From Pseudomonadota bacterium (GTDB taxonomy: Bacteria > Myxococcota_A > Polyangia > Polyangiales > Polyangiaceae): a stretch of 6,361 nucleotides of DNA. A model generated the notes under the pieces. The model did not search any database. It saw nothing but the letters and a program-made list of their open reading frames with translations, and was not told the DNA's origin. Positions within the stretch are counted from its first letter, which is position 1. The number at the start of each line of letters is the position of its first letter. The stretch spans positions 1 through 6,361 of the forward strand of contig QGUH01000226.1 of assembly GCA_003242355.1 (NCBI GenBank), in the 5' to 3' direction. This document shows, one piece after another, positions 1 to 4,390 of the stretch. A program made the translations under genes and the position numbers.

Positions 1-2019
1 GCGGACGACGTGCTCTACCTCGCGATGGGCGGTCGCGTCGTGCTGCGCGATCTGCGCGGTCGTTGGGACCCCACGACGGTGAACGTCGAAGGCGGGCGCG
101 CCTGGCGGCTCGCTCCAGGGACGAACGGCGTCCACGTCGCGATCATCGACGAGGGTGGCACCGTGGTCCGCCTGGGTGAGGTCGTGGGGCGCCCGTTGCG
201 CAAGCAGCCCCATCGCTACGCGCCCAGCGTCTTCCGGCCGCAGCCGGAAGAGAGCGATCCGCCACGCTACCTCGATCGTGGCGCGCCTCCAGCGAGCGAC
301 GTCGCGGCGCTCGCGACGAGCCCGAGCGGTCGGCTCGCGGTGATCGCGTGGGACGCAGCCGGAGATGCGCGGCTGTTCGTGAGAGATGGCGAAACGTGGA
401 GCGCGGGGCGCACTCTTTCGGGCGCGCGACGCCCCTATTCGCTCGCCTGGGTCGACGAGGCTCGCGTCGCCGTGCTGATCGCGCTGCCCGCTCAGGGCAC
501 CGTCGCGGCGGTTTACGAGGTGGAGGGCGCGCCCATCGCCAGCCCCGTGGGGGAGCTCTTCCCGCTCGCCCGGCCCGCGCCGGCGCCCTTTCTCCACTCG
601 ACCGAGTTTCCGCCGCACTATCTCTCCCGAGGGGACGACGGCGACGCGCCGCGCCCGCTGTTGCCGCTCTCGTGGCCGGCGTACGCGACCCGCGGCAGCG
701 TCGATGCGGCTGCGCCGCTGGACGGCCTCGCGCGCGGCGTGATCTGGCACCGCTTGTATCTCGAAGCCGCGATCCCACCCGGTTCGTCGGTGACGGTGTG
801 GCTCGCCGCCACGGAGGAGCGCACTCCCCCAGCCGAGGGGGAGTGGTTCGCGCATCGGTTCGGCGCCGCGGTCAGCGGAAGCCGCGCGCCCACGGGCACG
901 TGGATCCCCGCGCCGTCCGAAGTCCCCTATCACGGCGGCCTGCTCGGCTGCCCACCGCGACCCGGCGTCTCCGGTTTGTTCACGGTGTTGATCCAACGCG
1001 ACGGGCGGCGCGTCCGCACGCTCGCGGGGCGCTACCTCTGGGTGCGCGTCGAGCTCACGTCGGACGGCCGCGCCACACCGGAAATTGCCGCGCTGCGCGC
1101 CTATGCGGGGCGCCGCGGCTACGCCGCGCTCTATCTGCCGGAGCTGTATCGCGAGAGCGTCTTCGGCCCGGAAGCGGACGCGATCGACGCGGCGACGCCG
1201 GCCGATTTTCTGGATCGCTTCCTCGCGCTGTTCGAGAGCGTGCTCACGCCGCTCGAGGGGCGCATCGCGAACGCGTGGCTGCTCACGCACCCCAAGACCA
1301 CGCGCGACGGCGCGATCGATTGGCTCGCGAGCTGGATCGGATTCGTGTTCGCCGCGGATCTGCCGCTCGAGCGGCGCCGCACGATGTTGGAGTCCGCGTG
1401 GCGGCTGTACCAGCGGCGCGGAACGCTACCCGGCTTGCTCCTCGCGCTCGACCTCGCTTCGAATGGAGGCGTTCGGCGCGGGGACATCGTGGTCGTCGAA
1501 GATTTCAGGTTGCGGCGCACGTTCGCGACGATCCTCGGCGCCGATCTCTCGGAGTCGGACGACCCGCTCGTGCCGGGGCTCGCCGTGAGCGGCAACTCCG
1601 TCGTCGGCGAAACCCTGATTTTGGGCGAGGAGGACCGGCGCGGCTTTCTCGCGTCGTTCGACGCGGACCTCGTGCTCGGCGGCGCCGCGGCGGAAGCACG
1701 CGACGAGGCGGCCATCACCGAGCTGTTCGATCGGCTCGCCCACCGCGTGACGGTGCTGGTCCATCAGGAGGTCACCGAGCACGATCTCGGGCTCTTGCGC
1801 CAGGTGATCGCCCTCGAAGCGCCGGCGCACGTCCAGGTCAAGGTCGTCACGGCCACCGAGCGTTTTCGCGTCGCCGTCTCGGCCCTGGTCGGCGTCGACA
1901 CGTATCTGGCGCCCCCTCCAACGACGAACCCCGTCGTCCTCGACCGCACGCGCGTCGGCGTCTCCGACGTGATCGAACGGCTCCCCAGCTTGGACCCGCG
2001 CCTGGGGCGGCTCTCCTGA
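1..2019 (+). CDS. Phage tail-like baseplate protein, P2 gpI / TIGR02242-type (5' partial)
   Basis: The frame is open from base 1, so the gene starts upstream; the GTG at position 10 lies inside continuous propeller-like sequence and has no ribosome binding site. Codons 1-180 show short repeated beta-strand patterns (VLYLAMGGRVVLRDLRG, GRLAVIAWD, ARLFVRDGETW, YSLAWVDEARVAVLIAL) resembling a propeller. Codons about 245-370 look like a beta-sandwich (GVIWHRLYLEAAIPPGSSV, then GRYLWVRVEL and TPEIAALRAY). Codons about 377-485 are the tail domain: YLPELYRES, FLDRFLALFESVLTPLEGRI, IDWLASWIGF, RRGTLPGLLLALDLA. The end, about 575-645, carries the ELFDRLAHRV, LGLLRQVIALEAPAHVQVKV and FRVAVSALVGVDTYL blocks usual in this family. 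Such proteins contribute to the baseplate wedge of P2-like tails and eCIS particles. The domain assignment comes from motif memory; the eCIS role is inferred from it and from the neighbours. No signal peptide or membrane segment is seen in the visible part. Confidence 0.88.
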   Translation, partial: ADDVLYLAMGGRVVLRDLRGRWDPTTVNVEGGRAWRLAPGTNGVHVAIIDEGGTVVRLGEVVGRPLRKQPHRYAPSVFRPQPEESDPPRYLDRGAPPASDVAALATSPSGRLAVIAWDAAGDARLFVRDGETWSAGRTLSGARRPYSLAWVDEARVAVLIALPAQGTVAAVYEVEGAPIASPVGELFPLARPAPAPFLHSTEFPPHYLSRGDDGDAPRPLLPLSWPAYATRGSVDAAAPLDGLARGVIWHRLYLEAAIPPGSSVTVWLAATEERTPPAEGEWFAHRFGAAVSGSRAPTGTWIPAPSEVPYHGGLLGCPPRPGVSGLFTVLIQRDGRRVRTLAGRYLWVRVELTSDGRATPEIAALRAYAGRRGYAALYLPELYRESVFGPEADAIDAATPADFLDRFLALFESVLTPLEGRIANAWLLTHPKTTRDGAIDWLASWIGFVFAADLPLERRRTMLESAWRLYQRRGTLPGLLLALDLASNGGVRRGDIVVVEDFRLRRTFATILGADLSESDDPLVPGLAVSGNSVVGETLILGEEDRRGFLASFDADLVLGGAAAEARDEAAITELFDRLAHRVTVLVHQEVTEHDLGLLRQVIALEAPAHVQVKVVTATERFRVAVSALVGVDTYLAPPPTTNPVVLDRTRVGVSDVIERLPSLDPRLGRLS

Positions 2020-2024
2020 GGTGA
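2018..2024 (+). promoter_or_regulatory. Ribosome binding site of the 2031 gene, overlapping the upstream stop codon
   Basis: GAGGTGA matches the anti-Shine-Dalgarno sequence well and ends 6 nt before the ATG at 2031. Its first two bases belong to the TGA stop of the preceding gene (2017-2019). A TGA at 2022-2024 in the frame of the downstream gene excludes any earlier start. The arrangement favours translational coupling of the two genes. Confidence 0.75.
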
Positions 2025-2030
2025 CGAGCG

Positions 2031-2960
2031 ATGCAGAAATCGAAACTCACCGATCCCCTCCTCCGCGTTCGTGCCGAGCCGCCGGATCGACCGAACTACG
2101 CGCTCGGCGTCATGCTCGACGAGCAAGACTTCATCGAGGAGCAGACCTATCATCGCGGGCGGCTCGCCCGCGCGCTCGCCGCGCTGAACGGACCGGGAAC
2201 CGTCGCCGGTCTGCGCGTCGAGTACGTGCCCGCCGTCGCCGAGAGCGCGCCCGGCGCCGGCGACGGGCGTCCTCCCGAGCTCCGGGTCCAGCCGGGGCTC
2301 GCGATCGATGCCTACGGTCGACTGATCGAGCTGACGCGCGCCGTCTGCATCGATCTCGATCGCTGGTTCGGTCCTGCCGATCTCCCCGCGTCGCCCGACG
2401 AGGAAACGGTAGAGCGAGTCGCCGCGCTGCGCGCCGCGTTCAAGCCGGGGACGGGAACGTTGATCGCGGACGTGTTCGTGCGGTTCTTGCCGTGTGGGCG
2501 CGCGCTGACGCCGGCGTTCGCGCGCGGCGGTGCCGAGGCGCTCGACGCGCTCGTGTACGAACGGATTCGCGACGCCGCGGAGGTTCGCCTCGTCCCGCGC
2601 TCGGAGGACGCACCGAGCGCGCCGGTCGATCCATGGGGTACCTTGCCGGGCAGCTCCGTCGGCGAGCGCCTGAGCGCTCTGCGGGACGCGCTGCTCGATT
2701 CGAGCCACTGGAACCGGATCGCTCGACCGGAAGCTCCCCAGGAGGTGCCCGCGGAGCTGCTCGCGGAGCCCGCACCCGGCTTGCCGAGCGGTTTCGATCC
2801 GCGGTCCCAGTGGGTGTTCCTCGCCCGCGTTTCGTTCGAAGTGACGGCTCCCACCGGCACCGGCGCGCCGCGCCCCACCGCGACGCCTCCGGTACCGGAC
2901 AACCAGATCCGCCGGATCGTGGTCCCCCCGAGCGCCCTCGTCGCGCTGTTGGCCGAGTAA
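2031..2960 (+). CDS. Short member of a tandem tail-associated paralogue family (309 aa, function unknown)
   Basis: I do not recognise a named family with a proven function. The N-terminal module is the divergent first copy of one also present in the next two genes: NYALGVMLDEQDFIEEQTYH (22-41) matches their YFDGRFL..D...Q.Y block, GTVAGLRV (56-63) matches GVV.GL.V, and LRVQPGLAIDAYGRLIEL (84-101) matches V.PG.A....G..V.L. Residues 143-190 (TLIADVFVRFLP, then ALVYERIRDAAEVRLVP) correspond to the second conserved stretch of the paralogues. SQWVFLARVSFE (259-270) is a late strand resembling their V.VL.P.P strands. It lacks the W-[VI]-D..LVRRE and FFPP..P...PPIDL blocks, so it is a short form. 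Proteins with the PG-A-D--G signature are, to my recollection, frequent beside tail/baseplate genes, so a structural accessory role in a contractile particle is inferred. The ATG start is fixed by an in-frame stop at 2022-2024 and a good RBS. No signal peptide or membrane segment. Confidence 0.85.
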   Translation: MQKSKLTDPLLRVRAEPPDRPNYALGVMLDEQDFIEEQTYHRGRLARALAALNGPGTVAGLRVEYVPAVAESAPGAGDGRPPELRVQPGLAIDAYGRLIELTRAVCIDLDRWFGPADLPASPDEETVERVAALRAAFKPGTGTLIADVFVRFLPCGRALTPAFARGGAEALDALVYERIRDAAEVRLVPRSEDAPSAPVDPWGTLPGSSVGERLSALRDALLDSSHWNRIARPEAPQEVPAELLAEPAPGLPSGFDPRSQWVFLARVSFEVTAPTGTGAPRPTATPPVPDNQIRRIVVPPSALVALLAE

Positions 2961-3046
2961 TGCGCCCCTTCCCCGATTTCGTTCGTTCGAGACAGGCAGT
3001 CACGACGCCGCAGCGTCACGCGGCGACCGGAGACTAGGAGGTTACG
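2961..3046 (+). other. 86-nt intergenic leader with two alternative hairpins
   Basis: This is the only sizeable non-coding stretch. It contains GACGC (3004-3008) pairing with GCGTC (3013-3017) across a 4-nt loop, and CGCCGC (3006-3011) pairing with GCGGCG (3020-3025) across an 8-nt loop. The two stems share bases and cannot form together. TTCG occurs three times in a row at 2978-2989. No run of T follows either stem, so a Rho-independent terminator is not supported, and no convincing -35/-10 pair is seen. Such small GC-rich stems are common by chance at this base composition. Confidence 0.4.
3036..3041 (+). promoter_or_regulatory. Consensus ribosome binding site deciding the GTG start at 3047
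   Basis: AGGAGG is a perfect Shine-Dalgarno core, 5 nt before GTG 3047. An in-frame TAG at 3035-3037 overlaps it, so no earlier start is possible, and GTG 3047 is the first start codon available. It is the strongest ribosome binding site in the window. Confidence 0.85.
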
Positions 3047-4390
3047 GTGAATCTCAGCGTCATCCAGCGGATCGAACACCGGTTGCAGGCCGAGCGCGTC
3101 CGCAAATCGTCGTTTTCCTCGGCCCTGGGTCTTTCGCCGTTCCTCCGCGTGAGCATCGAGCGCACCTCACCTTCCGTCGACACCGGGCAGGCGCGGCCGC
3201 GCTATTTCGACGGTCGGTTCCTCGCGGCGCGCGATCTGGAGCGCGACCAAACCTACATCGCGGCTCGACAAGCCGAGCAGCTGCGCGCCGCTGGCCCGGG
3301 AGTGATCCACGGCCTGGAAGTGACGCCGATCGATCACGCAACGATCCGAGTCCGCGCGGGCGCGGCGCTCACCGCGACCGGGCGCGCCGTCGTGGTGCGA
3401 GAAGACGCCACGCTCTCGTTCGGGGACGCCGCCACCACCGAGCGCCTCAATCGTGAGCTCGGATTGTCGAGCACGCCGCGCGAGCTCGCGCGCCGAAACA
3501 CGGGGGTGTTCGTGTTGCTCGCCCGCCCCGTGGAATACACCGCGAACCCCATCGGCTTCTATCCGGCGTCGATCGAGGAGCGGCGCCGGCCGGAGGACGG
3601 CGAAATCGTCGAGGCAGTCGCGTTCACGCTCGTGCCCTATCGCGACGCCGCGGTGAACGTCGAGCCCGCGCGGCAGCGTGCGGCGCTGGCGCATCGCCTC
3701 TTCGTGCAGCGGGCCGACGCGGGCCTCTCGCTCGAGGCGGTGCCGCTCGCGATGCTGCAGCTCGAGCGGGGCTTCGTGCGCTGGGTCGATCCGTGGTTGG
3801 TGCGCCGCGAGATTGGTGAGGCGTACGACGGGATGGGCACCCAGCGGCGCCCGCCCCGCGCGCTCGTGGAGGCGCAGCTGCATCAATACCGCGATCACTT
3901 GGCGGAGATTCGGAGCCGCCACCCCGAGCCCTTCGCCGCGTCCGACGAGCTCGTTGCGCTGCCGCCGGCCGGTCCCTATCCGTTCGCGGCGCTCGACCTC
4001 GCGACGCAGAGCGATCGGTTCTTCCCGCCGACGCTACCGACGGCGCTGCACGTCGTGCCGACGGACGAGCTGCGGGCGGCCTTGGACGAGGCGCTCGCGC
4101 CCCCGCCGATCGATCTGCGCGCGAGCCCGAGCTCCCTGCGCGCGACGCCCGTCGCCGTCCTGCTCTGCCTGCCGCGCGCCGACGTCGAGACGTTGCCCCC
4201 CCACTTGCGTCGCTTCCCGCTTCGGCCCGCGTCCGCGGTCCGTGCGTCCGACTCGCCGATGTCCGTCGCGCGTCTTCTCGAGCTCATCGAGACGTCGGGC
4301 GAGCCGCCCGCGTACTTCGCGCGTCTGCACCGCGCAATCGGCGACACCGAAGACGGCGTGCTGCCCATCGAGCTTCAGGGGGTGGGCTGA
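3047..4390 (+). CDS. Full-length member of the tandem tail-associated paralogue family (447 aa, function unknown)
   Basis: Residues 1-25 are a short amphipathic, charged helix-like stretch. The shared N-terminal module follows: RYFDGRFLAARDLERDQTY (52-70), GVIHGLEV (85-92) and RVRAGAALTATGRAVVV (101-117). A second region has VFVLLARPVEY (154-164) and EDGEIVEAVAFTLVPYR (183-199). A third has ERGFVRWVDPWLVRREIG (240-257). The C-terminal half has FFPPTLP (325-331), APPPIDL (351-357) and the strand TPVAVLLCLP (367-376). Every one of these blocks has a counterpart, in the same order, in the next gene, so the two arose by duplication. No enzyme motif, signal peptide or membrane segment is visible. 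Position after a TIGR02242-like tail gene suggests a cytoplasmically assembled structural component of a contractile injection particle; this is inference. Its TGA stop (4388-4390) overlaps the ATG of the following gene by one base, implying coupled translation. Confidence 0.88.
   Translation: MNLSVIQRIEHRLQAERVRKSSFSSALGLSPFLRVSIERTSPSVDTGQARPRYFDGRFLAARDLERDQTYIAARQAEQLRAAGPGVIHGLEVTPIDHATIRVRAGAALTATGRAVVVREDATLSFGDAATTERLNRELGLSSTPRELARRNTGVFVLLARPVEYTANPIGFYPASIEERRRPEDGEIVEAVAFTLVPYRDAAVNVEPARQRAALAHRLFVQRADAGLSLEAVPLAMLQLERGFVRWVDPWLVRREIGEAYDGMGTQRRPPRALVEAQLHQYRDHLAEIRSRHPEPFAASDELVALPPAGPYPFAALDLATQSDRFFPPTLPTALHVVPTDELRAALDEALAPPPIDLRASPSSLRATPVAVLLCLPRADVETLPPHLRRFPLRPASAVRASDSPMSVARLLELIETSGEPPAYFARLHRAIGDTEDGVLPIELQGVG
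4377..4384 (+). promoter_or_regulatory. Ribosome binding site of the 4390 gene, inside the preceding coding region
   Basis: AGGGGGTG is a purine-rich Shine-Dalgarno-like element 5 nt before ATG 4390. It lies within the last codons of the upstream gene, whose TGA overlaps the ATG as TGATG (4388-4392). This is a typical termination-reinitiation junction. Confidence 0.6.

Noticed and set aside
10..12. GTG as the true start of the first gene
   Set aside because: The frame is open to base 1, the visible sequence begins within a propeller-like strand, and no ribosome binding site precedes it. The gene is cut by the window edge.
348..2024. Forward open frame of 558 codons in another frame of the first gene
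   Set aside because: Its product is Arg/Ala/Gly-rich with no family motifs, and it overlaps the recognisable tail gene entirely.
1764..2708. Reverse-strand open frame of 314 codons spanning two genes
   Set aside because: It crosses the junction of two well-supported forward genes and shows only Arg/Glu/Gly-rich shadow composition.
3004..3025. Rho-independent terminator
   Set aside because: The stems are short and no T-run follows; the next gene starts within 25 nt in the same direction.
2021..3037. Forward open frame of 338 codons starting with GTG
   Set aside because: It overlaps the 2031 gene in another frame and is extremely Arg-rich; the 2031 frame carries the conserved module.
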